NCBI RefSeq assembly: GCF_014648255.1
Contig: NZ_BMQT01000007.1
Coordinates: 168,846-232,845, forward strand
Source: Nocardioides albus
GTDB taxonomy: Bacteria; Actinomycetota; Actinomycetes; Propionibacteriales; Nocardioidaceae
Length of the DNA stretch: 64,000 nucleotides
Reading direction: 5' to 3'
The notes beneath the pieces are model-generated. The model was given only the letters and a program-made list of their open reading frames with translations. It had not been told where the DNA came from and ran no database searches. Below are positions 35,301 through 43,552 of this stretch, one piece after another (within the stretch, counting starts at the first letter, position 1; each line of letters starts with the position of its first letter). Made by a program: the position numbers and the translations under genes.

Positions 35301-36926
35301 TTAGATCTCCCACCAGACGGTCGTGTCGCCGGGCAGGTCGACGGAGCCGCCGGCGAGGGGGAGAGGGCCGGAGGAGGAGAGGAGTACGCGGCCGGGGGCG
35401 GTGATGCGTACCGGCTCCTTGGTGGTGTTGACCGTGCAGGCGAAGCCGTCGCGCTCGAACCAGAGGACCCCGGCGGGGGCCTCGTCGTGCCAGGTCACCG
35501 CGTCGCCGGCGCCGAGGCCGGGGACCTCGCGGCGCGTGCGGATGGCGGAGCGGTAGAGCTCTAGGGTGGACCCTTCGACTCCGGTCTGGGCCTCGACGCT
35601 CAGCTCGGCCCACTCCGCGGGCTGCGGCAGCCACGAGCCGCCGTCGCCGAAGCCGTAGGACGAACCCGACCGGGTCCACGGAAGCGGCACCCGGCAGCCG
35701 TCGCGGAAGCCGTCCTGGCCGCTGGCGCGGTGGAAGGACGGGTCTTGGCGGACCTCGTCGGGCAGATCGGTGACGTCGGGGAGGCCGAGCTCTTCGCCCT
35801 GATAGACGTACGCAGACCCTGGCAGCGCCAGCATGAGCAGCGTCGCCGCGCGAGCCCGACGGAGCCCTAGCTCCCGATCACCCGGCGTACGGATCTGCGT
35901 GCCCGATCCCGGCGGGTTGGCGAACCGGGTGGCGTGCCGGGTGACGTCGTGGTTCGACAGCACCCAGGTCGCCGGAGCACCGACCGGCCGCATCGCGTCC
36001 AAGGAGCTGTCGATGACCTTGCGCAGCGCCGCGGCGTCCCAGGCGGTATCGAGGTATTCGAAGTTGAAGGCCTGGTGCAGCTCGTCGGTGCGTACGTAGT
36101 TGGCCGATCGTGCCACCGTCGGGGTCCACGCCTCGGCGACGAAGATCCGGCCCGGGTAGTCCGCCAGGACGTTCCGCCAGGTGCGGTAGATGTCGTGGAC
36201 GCCGTCCTGGTCGAAGAAGGGCATGACGTCGTTGCCGAGCAGGTGGAGCTGGTCGGCGTGACCGATGGAAGGCAGGCCCTCGGCCTTGACCAGACCGTGG
36301 GCGACGTCGATACGGAAGCCGTCGATGCCGAGGTCGAGCCAGAAGCGCAGGATGTCCAGGAACTCCGCGTGCACCTCGGGGGAGTTCCAGTTGAAGTCGG
36401 GCTGCTCGGGGGCGAAGAGGTGGAGATACCACTCACCATCGTCGACCCGCGTCCACGCCGGGCCGCCGAAGATCGAGTCCCAGTCGTTCGGTGGCTCCGA
36501 GCCGTCCGGCCCGCGTCCGGGCAGGAAGTGGTAGCGCGACCGCATCGGCGACCCGGGACCCTCGGCCAGCGCCTGCTGGAACCAGACGTGCTGGTCGGAG
36601 GAGTGGTTGGGGACGATGTCCGCGATGATCTTCAGTCCGAGCTCGTGGGCCGAGGCGATCAGCGCGAGAGCGTCGTCCAGCGTGCCGTAGCGCGGGTCGA
36701 CCGCCCGATAGTCGGACACGTCGTAGCCGCCGTCGGCCTGCGGCGAGGCGTAGAACGGGCTCAGCCAGACCGCATCCACGCCCAGGTCGCGGAGGTAGGG
36801 GAGCCGGGACCGGATCCCGGGAAGGTCGCCGGTCCCGTCGCCGTCGCTGTCGGCGAAGCTGCGCGGGTAGACCTGGTAGATGACGGCGTCGCGCCACCAC
36901 TCGGGGCTCAGGGAGGAGCTGTTCAT
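35301..36926 (-). CDS. GH13 alpha-glucosidase
   Basis: A 541-residue glycoside hydrolase family 13 enzyme of the oligo-1,6-glucosidase/alpha-glucosidase type. Conserved regions are DIVPNHSS (I), GFRIDVAHG with the nucleophile aspartate (II), FVAEAW with the acid/base glutamate (III) and LSNHDVTRH (IV). It is cytoplasmic (no signal peptide) and should hydrolyse the sugar brought in by the ABC genes immediately upstream; the gap to the permease stop codon is 14 bases. The start at 36926 follows CCAGGAAC; upstream codons to 37055 are not homologous. Confidence 0.93.
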   Translation of the reverse strand: MNSSSLSPEWWRDAVIYQVYPRSFADSDGDGTGDLPGIRSRLPYLRDLGVDAVWLSPFYASPQADGGYDVSDYRAVDPRYGTLDDALALIASAHELGLKIIADIVPNHSSDQHVWFQQALAEGPGSPMRSRYHFLPGRGPDGSEPPNDWDSIFGGPAWTRVDDGEWYLHLFAPEQPDFNWNSPEVHAEFLDILRFWLDLGIDGFRIDVAHGLVKAEGLPSIGHADQLHLLGNDVMPFFDQDGVHDIYRTWRNVLADYPGRIFVAEAWTPTVARSANYVRTDELHQAFNFEYLDTAWDAAALRKVIDSSLDAMRPVGAPATWVLSNHDVTRHATRFANPPGSGTQIRTPGDRELGLRRARAATLLMLALPGSAYVYQGEELGLPDVTDLPDEVRQDPSFHRASGQDGFRDGCRVPLPWTRSGSSYGFGDGGSWLPQPAEWAELSVEAQTGVEGSTLELYRSAIRTRREVPGLGAGDAVTWHDEAPAGVLWFERDGFACTVNTTKEPVRITAPGRVLLSSSGPLPLAGGSVDLPGDTTVWWEI

Positions 36927-36940
36927 GTTCCTGGGGCCTT

Positions 36941-37819
36941 TCAGCCTTTGACGCCGCCGGCGGTCAGACCAGTGACGACGTGTCGTTGGACGAGGTAGAA
37001 GAAGAGGGTCACGGGGATGGCGATGAGGACCGCGGTGGCAGCCATCAGGTTCCACTGTGCGTCATGCTCGCTGATGAAGCTCTGCAACCCGACCGCGAAG
37101 GTGTACTTCGAGTCGTCGAGCAGGAACGTCGAGGCGAAGGCGACCTCGGCGAAGGCCGTGATGAAAGCGTAGAACGCGGCCACAGCGAGGCCCGGGCGGG
37201 CCAGCGGCAGGATCAGTCGCCAGAACGTACCGAACGGGGTGAGCCCGTCCATCATGCCGGCCTCGTCGAGCTCGATCGGGATGGTGTCGAAGTAGCCCTT
37301 CAGCAGCCACGAGCAGTAGGGGACGATCGTGGTGCAGTTGACCAGGATCAGACCGAAGTGGGAGTCGACCAAGCCGAGCCGGGAGAAGATCTCGTACATC
37401 GGCACGATCAGCACCGCGATCGGGAATGCCTGCGTCAGCAGCAGGATCCACATCAGCGTCCGGTTGCCGGGAAACCGCATCCGGGAGACCGCGTAACCGG
37501 TCGTCGCCGCCGACATCACCCCGAACAGGGTCGTCCCGCCCGCGACCACCATCGTCGACCACAGCCAGTCGAAGAAGGCGGTGTTGGTGAGCACGAACCA
37601 GTAGTTGTCGAGGGTCGCCTTCGCGGCGATCCCGCCGGGGTGGAGGTAGTCGTCCTTGTCCGGTCCCAGGGACAGGTAGACGAGCCAGATGATGGGGAAC
37701 AGCGCGATCAGCGACGCCACCGTGAGGGTCACGTGGGTGCCCACCCGGGCGACCGGGCCGAGTTCGCCGCGTCGGCGCTGCCGTTTTCCGGGCGCGTACG
37801 TGCTAGGCGAGTTGGTCAT
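36941..37819 (-). CDS. Carbohydrate ABC transporter permease (MalG type)
   Basis: A 292-residue permease with six predicted helices and the cytoplasmic EAA loop ELDEAGMMDGLTPFGTFWRLILPLARPG that docks the ATPase. The C-terminus VVTGLTAGGVKG is typical of MalG-like subunits of alpha-glucoside/maltose importers. Its start lies inside the MalF-type gene by 17 bases. No ATPase gene is in the operon; a shared MsiK-like ATPase elsewhere probably energises it, as is usual in actinobacteria. Confidence 0.92.
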   Translation of the reverse strand: MTNSPSTYAPGKRQRRRGELGPVARVGTHVTLTVASLIALFPIIWLVYLSLGPDKDDYLHPGGIAAKATLDNYWFVLTNTAFFDWLWSTMVVAGGTTLFGVMSAATTGYAVSRMRFPGNRTLMWILLLTQAFPIAVLIVPMYEIFSRLGLVDSHFGLILVNCTTIVPYCSWLLKGYFDTIPIELDEAGMMDGLTPFGTFWRLILPLARPGLAVAAFYAFITAFAEVAFASTFLLDDSKYTFAVGLQSFISEHDAQWNLMAATAVLIAIPVTLFFYLVQRHVVTGLTAGGVKG

Positions 37820-38801
37820 TGCGTTTCAACCACCGGTAGTAGAAGGACGTGAAGACGATCAGGATCGCGAGCAGCAGGACGCCGTACGCCGCCGACATGG
37901 CGAAGTCGCGTGGCTGCTGTCCGAACCCGAGCCGATAGGCCCAGGTGACCAGGATCTGCGCGTCCGGCGCGGTGTTGCCGAAGAGCAGGAAGATGATCGC
38001 GAACTGGTTGAAGGTCCAGATCACGCCGAGCAGGACGACGGTCGAGCTCACCGAGGAGAGCCCCGGCAGGGTGACGTGACGGAACCGCTGCCAGGCGCTG
38101 GCGCCGTCGATCTCGGCGGCCTCGTAGAGGTTCTCGTCGATGGACTGCAGCCCACCGAGCAGGGAGAGCATCATGAACGGCACGCCGCACCAGGTGTTGA
38201 CCATGATCGCGGCCGTTCGCTGCCAGGTCGGGTTCTCGAGCCAGCTCGGCTCGGCGAGGCCGATCGTGCCGAGCATCGTGTTGATGACGCCCGCGTCGGC
38301 CAGCATGATCCGCCAGGCGAAGACGGTGACGAAGGTCGGCACCGCCCACGGCAGGATCAGCAGGAGCCGGTACGCCACGCGCCCGCGCAGCCGCTGGTTG
38401 AGCAGCATCGCCAGCCCGAGGCCGATCACGTAGTGCAGGACGACACAGGTGACGGTCCAGACGATGGTCCACACGAAGTGGGACCAGAACCGGTCGTACG
38501 CCGACGGGCCCCACAAGATCTCGGCGTAGTTGTCCAGACCGATGAACTTGTACGTCGCATCGATCGTGTTGACGCCGATGGTGCGTGCCGAGTTGAGGCT
38601 GTTGGCGTCGGTCAGGGTCAGGTAGAAGCCGCGTGCGAGCGGGTAGCCGACGAGCACGCCGAGGACGATCACGACGGGCGCGACCATCGCGTAGGCGTAC
38701 CAGTAGCGGCGGTAGGAGTCTCGCGCGCGCTGGAGGGGGCCGGGCGCCCGCCGCCGAGACCGCGGGGTCTCGGCGGCGGGCGCTGGTGCTGTCAGAGTCA
38801 T
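37803..38801 (-). CDS. Carbohydrate ABC transporter permease (MalF type)
   Basis: A 332-residue permease with a basic N-terminal tail and six to seven helices. The EAA loop is NLYEAAEIDGASAWQRFRHVTLPGLS. It pairs with the MalG-type subunit that overlaps its 3' end. The binding-protein gene lies 18 bases upstream, so order is binding protein, MalF, MalG, glucosidase. Confidence 0.92.
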   Translation of the reverse strand: MTLTAPAPAAETPRSRRRAPGPLQRARDSYRRYWYAYAMVAPVVIVLGVLVGYPLARGFYLTLTDANSLNSARTIGVNTIDATYKFIGLDNYAEILWGPSAYDRFWSHFVWTIVWTVTCVVLHYVIGLGLAMLLNQRLRGRVAYRLLLILPWAVPTFVTVFAWRIMLADAGVINTMLGTIGLAEPSWLENPTWQRTAAIMVNTWCGVPFMMLSLLGGLQSIDENLYEAAEIDGASAWQRFRHVTLPGLSSVSSTVVLLGVIWTFNQFAIIFLLFGNTAPDAQILVTWAYRLGFGQQPRDFAMSAAYGVLLLAILIVFTSFYYRWLKRNDQLA

Positions 38802-38819
38802 CGGACGATTAGTCCTGAC

Positions 38820-40088
38820 CTACTTGGAGTACTCGGGCAGCAGGTCGGCGAAGGCCGTCTCCAGCGTGGCCAGACCGTCGTCGAGGGTCTCGGCGCCGGA
38901 GGCGATCTTCGGCAGCTCCTGATCCATCGGACCCCACAGCGAGGAGTACTCGGGCAGCTCGGGTCGCGGCTGGGCGGCCGGGAGCACGGTCTGGTAGCCG
39001 GCGATGGCCGGGTCGGCCTTGACCTCGTCGGTGTAGGCGTCGTCGCGGGTCGGGAGCGTGGCGTTCTTCAGCGCGATCTGGGCCTGGGTGTCGGCCGAGG
39101 TCATGAACTTCACGAACTTCGCCGAGGCCTCCTGGTGGGCCTCATCCGAGCCGGCGTAGATCGACAGGTTGTGGCCACCGGTCGGGGCGCCGGCCTCGCC
39201 GGTCGAGCCCGCCGGGACGGTCGCGATGCCGAGGTTGTTCTTGTCCGCGAACGCCGAGCCCTTGTAGAAGTTCGTGATCTCCCAGGGACCCTGGATGATC
39301 GCGGCGACCTTGCCGTTGACGAAGGCGTCCTGGATGTGGGCGTACGCGTCGGCGGTGGTGTCCGCCTTGTGCAGACCCTTCCCGTCGAAGAGACCCTGCC
39401 AGGTGGTCAGACCCTTCTTTGCCTCGGGCGAGGTGATGGTGATCTTCTCGTTCTCGACGTCGACGGTGTCGGTGCCCTCGCCGAAGAGGAACGGCTCGGC
39501 GTAGTAGGCGGCCGTGGAACCCCAGTAGCCGTCCACGCCGGTCTTGTCCTTGATCGTGGCGGCGTCGGCCTTCAGGTCGTCCCACGTCGTGGGTGCCTCG
39601 GTGACGCCGGCCTTCTCGAAGAGGGCCTTGTTGTAGACCAGCGCGAGGGTGTCGGTGACGAACGGGACGCCGTAGGTCTTGCCATCGAACTCGGCCTGCT
39701 TGATCAGGTTGGGCTGGAAGGCGTCCTTCTCCTCCAGCGCCTCGGTGTCGTCGAGGGGCGCGAGGAAGCCCTTCTGTGCGAACGCCGGGGTCCATCCCAC
39801 CTCGGCACGCAGCACGTCCGGAGCGCCGCTGGCGCCGGCCGCGGTGTCGAACTTGTTCTGCGCCTGGTCGAACGGCACGTTGACGTACTTGACCTTGATG
39901 TCCTTGTTGGCCTTCTCGAATTCCTTGACGAGAGCCTGGTACGTCGGGGCCTCGTTGGTCGCGTTCGAGGTGTCCCACCAGGTGATGGTGACCGGGCCGT
40001 CGCTGCTTTCGCCGCTGCTACCGCCACATGCCGATGCCGCGAGGGCGAGCGATGCCGCCACTGCGGTGGCCACGATGCCACGTCGCAT
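38820..40088 (-). CDS. Extracellular sugar-binding lipoprotein (MalE type)
   Basis: A 422-residue ABC solute-binding protein. The signal peptide ends in the lipobox LAASAC (Cys about residue 21), so it is anchored outside the membrane. The mature protein has the cluster-B binding fold (VTITWWDTSNATNEAPTYQALVKEFEKANKDIKVKYVNVPF, GPWEITNFYKG). Combined with the GH13 enzyme, maltose, trehalose or another alpha-glucoside is the likely ligand. GAGAACT precedes the start. It diverges from the LacI gene, with a dyad between them. Confidence 0.92.
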   Translation of the reverse strand: MRRGIVATAVAASLALAASACGGSSGESSDGPVTITWWDTSNATNEAPTYQALVKEFEKANKDIKVKYVNVPFDQAQNKFDTAAGASGAPDVLRAEVGWTPAFAQKGFLAPLDDTEALEEKDAFQPNLIKQAEFDGKTYGVPFVTDTLALVYNKALFEKAGVTEAPTTWDDLKADAATIKDKTGVDGYWGSTAAYYAEPFLFGEGTDTVDVENEKITITSPEAKKGLTTWQGLFDGKGLHKADTTADAYAHIQDAFVNGKVAAIIQGPWEITNFYKGSAFADKNNLGIATVPAGSTGEAGAPTGGHNLSIYAGSDEAHQEASAKFVKFMTSADTQAQIALKNATLPTRDDAYTDEVKADPAIAGYQTVLPAAQPRPELPEYSSLWGPMDQELPKIASGAETLDDGLATLETAFADLLPEYSK

Positions 40089-40176
40089 GAGTTCTCCTTC
40101 GAATATGGGGGCCGGACGAGGAAGCCGTCCGGGGATGTGACGAAGGTAACCCCGCGTCGAGAAGAATGAAAGTGTC

Positions 40177-40205
40177 TTTCAGCAAAAGTTGCAAAGTTGC
40201 TGAAA
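40177..40205. promoter_or_regulatory. LacI-type operator between the sugar operon and its regulator
   Basis: TTTCAGCAA and TTGCTGAAA form a perfect nine-base dyad with an 11-base centre AAGTTGCAAAG, which itself contains the TTGCAA core common in LacI-family sites. It lies 34 bases before the lacI-like start and 89 bases before malE, well placed for autoregulation and operon repression. Confidence 0.65.
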
Positions 40206-40238
40206 CTTCTTGCGGCGGGTGAGGGGAGGGGGCATGAT

Positions 40239-41288
40239 GTGACCGTGCCCATAACACCAGCCTCTGCCCGCCTTGCTGACATCGCGGCCCATGCGGGCGT
40301 GAGCGAGGCCACGGTCAGCCGCGTACTCAACGGCAAGCCAGGCGTCGCCGCGGCGACGCGCGAGGCGGTGCTGGCGGCGATCGACGTCCACGGGTACGAG
40401 CGCCCCGTCAAGCTGCGCCAGCGCAGCGAGGGCCTCGTCGGGCTCATCACGCCCGAGCTCGACAACCCGATCTTCCCGGCGCTCGCGCAGGTCATCGCCC
40501 AGGGGCTGACCCGGCAGGGCTACACCCCGGTGCTCGCGACGCAGACTCCTGGCGGCTCGACCGAGGACGAGCTCACCGAGATGCTCGTCGACCGCGGCGT
40601 CACCGGGATCATCTTCGTCTCCGGTCTGCACGCGGACACCACCGCCGACATGACCCGCTACGACAAGCTGCGGGCCCAAGGGGTCCCCTACGTCCTCCTC
40701 GACGGGTACACCCCCGACATCAAGGCGCCGTTCATCTCTCCCGACGATCGCGAGGCGATGCAGCTGGCCGTCACCCACCTCGCCACGCTCGGCCACTCCA
40801 AGATCGGGCTCGCCGTCGGACCGCGCCGCTTCGTCCCGGTCCAGCGCAAGATCGAGGGCTTCGTCGCGACCATGGCCGACCGCTTCGGCCTGAGCCCGGA
40901 GGTGATCGAGAAGGACCACATCCGCGACTCGCTGTTCACCCTCGAAGGTGGCCAGGCCGCGGCCTCCGAGCTCATGGACGACGGCTTCACCGCGATCGTC
41001 TGCGCCAGCGACATGATGGCGCTGGGCGCCATCCGTGCCGCCCGCTCGCGCGGTCTGCGGGTCCCCGAGGACGTCTCCGTCGTCGGCTACGACGACTCCC
41101 AGCTGATCGCCTTCACCGACCCGCCGCTGACCACCGTCCGCAAACCCGTCCACGCGATGGGACAGGCCGCAGTCCGAGCCATCCTCGACGAGATCGCCGG
41201 CACCGGTACGCCCCATTCGGAGTTCGTCTTCCACCCCGAGCTGGTGGTGAGGGGTTCCACGGCCTCCGGCCCCCGCGTCACCCCCTGA
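40239..41288 (+). CDS. LacI family sugar-responsive repressor
   Basis: A 349-residue LacI/GalR protein. Its N-terminal HTH is complete (RLADIAAHAGVSEATVSRVLNGKPGVAAATREAVLAAID) and is followed by the hinge helix and a periplasmic-binding-protein-like domain with VPEDVSVVGYDDSQLIAFTDPPLTTV. It should repress the divergent alpha-glucoside operon and be released by sugar. I chose the GTG at 40239: the run GAGGGGAGGGGG ends seven bases before it. The next GTG (40245) is also possible. Confidence 0.92.
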   Translation: MTVPITPASARLADIAAHAGVSEATVSRVLNGKPGVAAATREAVLAAIDVHGYERPVKLRQRSEGLVGLITPELDNPIFPALAQVIAQGLTRQGYTPVLATQTPGGSTEDELTEMLVDRGVTGIIFVSGLHADTTADMTRYDKLRAQGVPYVLLDGYTPDIKAPFISPDDREAMQLAVTHLATLGHSKIGLAVGPRRFVPVQRKIEGFVATMADRFGLSPEVIEKDHIRDSLFTLEGGQAAASELMDDGFTAIVCASDMMALGAIRAARSRGLRVPEDVSVVGYDDSQLIAFTDPPLTTVRKPVHAMGQAAVRAILDEIAGTGTPHSEFVFHPELVVRGSTASGPRVTP

Positions 41289-41299
41289 CCCACACTCCG

Positions 41300-41389
41300 C
41301 CGAAAGGTCAGAATCTGACGCCGAAGAGTCAGTTTCTGACGGCGAAGGGTCGATTTCTGGTGCCGAGAAGTCGGTTTCCGACAGGCGGT
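41300..41389. repeat. 21-bp repeat locus 4 (second subfamily)
   Basis: Four direct 21-bp units lie end to end beginning GCCGAAAGGTCA, GCCGAAGAGTCA, GGCGAAGGGTCG and GCCGAGAAGTCG. The first half matches the other arrays, but the second half is TTTCTGAC-like rather than CGTACGTCG. They sit between the convergent LacI and AbiEi/DUF559-like genes. No inverted arm is seen here. Confidence 0.8.
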
Positions 41390-41419
41390 CGCGAGCGGTC
41401 TGGACCAGAAGGTGGTGAG

Positions 41420-42406
41420 TCACCAACGACGGTTGGTCAGCGCCGGCCTGAGTGCGGCGCGGACCTCGCGCAGCCATGCGTCGAGCCGGTCGCTCGTGAA
41501 GTCGCCGCGGCGTACGACGATCACTGTCCACCCATGGTCGCGCAGCCAGCGGCGCCGCTCCGCGTCGTGCCTGCGTTGGTCGGTGGTGAGCTCGTGTGCG
41601 TCGACGCCGTCGTACTCGACGCACACGCGGGCGTGTTCGTAAGCGAAGTCGAGCCGGTAGGTCGGGACCTCGTCGATCTCGATCCAGAACTGGGGTTCAG
41701 GCAGCGGCAACCCCGCATCGTGGATCGCGAGGAGCGTCCACGCCTCCCGGGCGGACTCGAGTCGCGGATCGACCAACGGCGCCAGCGCCTTGAGCTGTCG
41801 GACGCCTCGCCGCCCACGGTAGCGCGGCAGCATCAGCGTGAAGTCTGCTGGCGCCAGGCCGTGCTCCCGAGCGAGTGCGCACATCGCTGCGTACGCCTCC
41901 CGGCGACGAAGGTTGCATCCGAGGTCGCAGGCCGTCCGGATCGGCGTCGTGACCGTGACGCTGCCTATTTTGATGATGTCGGTCGAGATCAGGTCCCGGG
42001 TGTGACCGTCGATTCCCGTACGTCTCGACCGGGTGTGCCCGCGCAGCGCACAGGTCTCCAGATCGACGTCGAGATCGAGCTCTGCGTAGGTGAGGGCGTT
42101 GACCCCGTGGATGAGGGCGGCGGTGCGGTCGATGACGACGTGGTGTGGAGCGACGACGCGTGCGACCGCGGCCGCACGCGTCTGCGGGGTGTCAGGTGTG
42201 CTCGCCGGGGCGAACGCGCCCCGCACAACTCGGCGCACGACGCCGTCGTCGATCATGCGGTAGACGTCGTCAGCGCTGATGCCGAGCTCAGCGGCGTCAG
42301 CGAGACTGAACGGGCCGGGGGGAATCGTGAGAGTGGTCATGACACCAGCCTCGGGACGAGAGCCGACAGTCTCGAGCGTGAAGTCGGCGGTTGGGGATAA
42401 CTGCAT
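41420..42406 (-). CDS. AbiEi-antitoxin-like/DUF559 domain protein
   Basis: A 328-residue protein seen widely in actinobacteria. The N-terminal part has the AbiEi winged-helix look (SLADAAELGISADDVYRMIDDGVVRRVVRGAFAPA), the middle resembles type IV antitoxin domains, and the C-terminus is a DUF559/Vsr-like nuclease fold: YRLDFAYEHARVCVEYDG supplies the D...ExD residues, followed by a conserved histidine and RRRWLRDHGWTVIVVRRGDF. No AbiEii-like toxin is adjacent. AGGAG nine bases before 42406 favours that start; ATG at 42340 is the alternative. Confidence 0.72.
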   Translation of the reverse strand: MQLSPTADFTLETVGSRPEAGVMTTLTIPPGPFSLADAAELGISADDVYRMIDDGVVRRVVRGAFAPASTPDTPQTRAAAVARVVAPHHVVIDRTAALIHGVNALTYAELDLDVDLETCALRGHTRSRRTGIDGHTRDLISTDIIKIGSVTVTTPIRTACDLGCNLRRREAYAAMCALAREHGLAPADFTLMLPRYRGRRGVRQLKALAPLVDPRLESAREAWTLLAIHDAGLPLPEPQFWIEIDEVPTYRLDFAYEHARVCVEYDGVDAHELTTDQRRHDAERRRWLRDHGWTVIVVRRGDFTSDRLDAWLREVRAALRPALTNRRW

Positions 42407-42474
42407 CCCGAATGACTCCTGTGGACAGGAATTGGCCCAGGCACGGTCCGCCATGCCATCCAGGCCCGAGAATC

Positions 42475-42550
42475 GACTTCTCGCGGTCGAGAACTGACTC
42501 TTCGGCCTCAGAAACTGACGTTTCGGCGTCAGGAAGTGACCGCTCGGGGA
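42475..42550. repeat. 21-bp repeat locus 5, in a divergent promoter region
   Basis: Three inverted-orientation units in exact 21-bp steps (42475, 42496, 42517; GACTTCTCGCGGTCGAGAAC, GACTCTTCGGCCTCAGAAAC, GACGTTTCGGCGTCAGGAAG types) and a partial fourth. Unlike most copies this one lies upstream of two divergent genes, 31 bases before the RNase H-GNAT start. Confidence 0.8.
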
Positions 42551-42580
42551 GTGGGGGTGGGCGGCTGGCAGGATGGGCGC

Positions 42581-43552
42581 GTGACGATTGTGGCTGCTGC
42601 TGATGGGTCGGCGCTCGGCAACCCCGGGCCTGCGGGGTGGGGTTGGTATGTGGACGAGTCCACCTGGGCATGCGGCGGGTGGCCGCACGGGACCAACAAC
42701 CAGGGCGAGCTGACCGCGGTGCTCGACCTGCTGCGGCAGACGGCGCACACCGGCGAGCCGCTGCTGATCTACTGCGACTCGAAGTACGTCATCAACTCGG
42801 TCACCAAGTGGATGGCGGGCTGGAAGCGCAAGGGCTGGAAGAAGGCCGACGGCAAGCCCGTCCTCAACGTCGAGATCATGAAGGACCTCGACGCGGCGAT
42901 GCAGGGCCGCGACGTCCGGTTCGAGTGGATCAAGGGCCACTCCGGGCACCCGCTCAACGAGGCCGCCGACAGGCTCGCCAACGGTGCCGCGCTGGCCTAT
43001 CAGCAGGGCCGTACGCCGAACCCCGGACCGGGCTACGCGGGAGCCGTCGAGCCGCCGGCCGTCGCCCCGCAGGTCGCGCGACCCGAGCCCGAGCCGGACG
43101 ACCTGCTCGGTCTGCTGAGCGCGGAGCCGGCCGTGGCCGAGAGGCACGCGGCGTACTCCTTCTCCGCCGACCAGAGCCGGATCGACCCCGACTGGGTGCA
43201 CCGGATGATCGCGCAGTCCTACTGGGCCGGCGACCGCACACGGGAGGTGCAGGACGCGGCCAACAAGGGGTCGCGCTGCTACGGCGCCTACGACGCGGCG
43301 GGCAATCAGGTCGCCTTCGCTCGCGTGGTCAGCGACTTCGCCGCCTTCGCCTGGTTGTGCGACGTGATCGTCGACCCGGGCGTACGCGGCCAGGGGATTG
43401 GCAAGCTGCTGCTCGAGGGCATCCTCGCCGACCTCGAGCCCTACCGCATCCGCCGCACCCTGCTCGCCACCGAGGACGCCCACGAGCTCTATGCGAAGTA
43501 CGGCTGGGAGCCGCTGCCCGCGCCCGAGCGCTGGATGATCAGGCAGGGCTGA
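42581..43552 (+). CDS. RNase HI - GNAT acetyltransferase fusion protein
   Basis: A 323-residue two-domain protein. Residues 1-142 are a type 1 RNase H with all four catalytic acids in place (Asp8, Glu43, Asp66, Asp130) and the GHSGHPLNEAADRLA signature, so RNA-DNA hybrid cleavage is expected. A Pro/Glu-rich linker (about 145-190) leads to a GNAT domain (about 195-323) with the acetyl-CoA loop DVIVDPGVRGQGIGKLL. The acetyl acceptor is unknown. The start is GTG 42581. The 3' end overlaps the convergent Pr6Pr gene by 14 bases. Confidence 0.88.
   Translation: MTIVAAADGSALGNPGPAGWGWYVDESTWACGGWPHGTNNQGELTAVLDLLRQTAHTGEPLLIYCDSKYVINSVTKWMAGWKRKGWKKADGKPVLNVEIMKDLDAAMQGRDVRFEWIKGHSGHPLNEAADRLANGAALAYQQGRTPNPGPGYAGAVEPPAVAPQVARPEPEPDDLLGLLSAEPAVAERHAAYSFSADQSRIDPDWVHRMIAQSYWAGDRTREVQDAANKGSRCYGAYDAAGNQVAFARVVSDFAAFAWLCDVIVDPGVRGQGIGKLLLEGILADLEPYRIRRTLLATEDAHELYAKYGWEPLPAPERWMIRQG

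Noticed and set aside
40112..40132. A hairpin CCGGACG-AGGAAGC-CGTCCGG resembling half of the guanidine-III riboswitch
   Set aside because: The GACAAGACGG half and pseudoknot partner are missing, and the match reads on the strand opposite to malE. It is a chance likeness.
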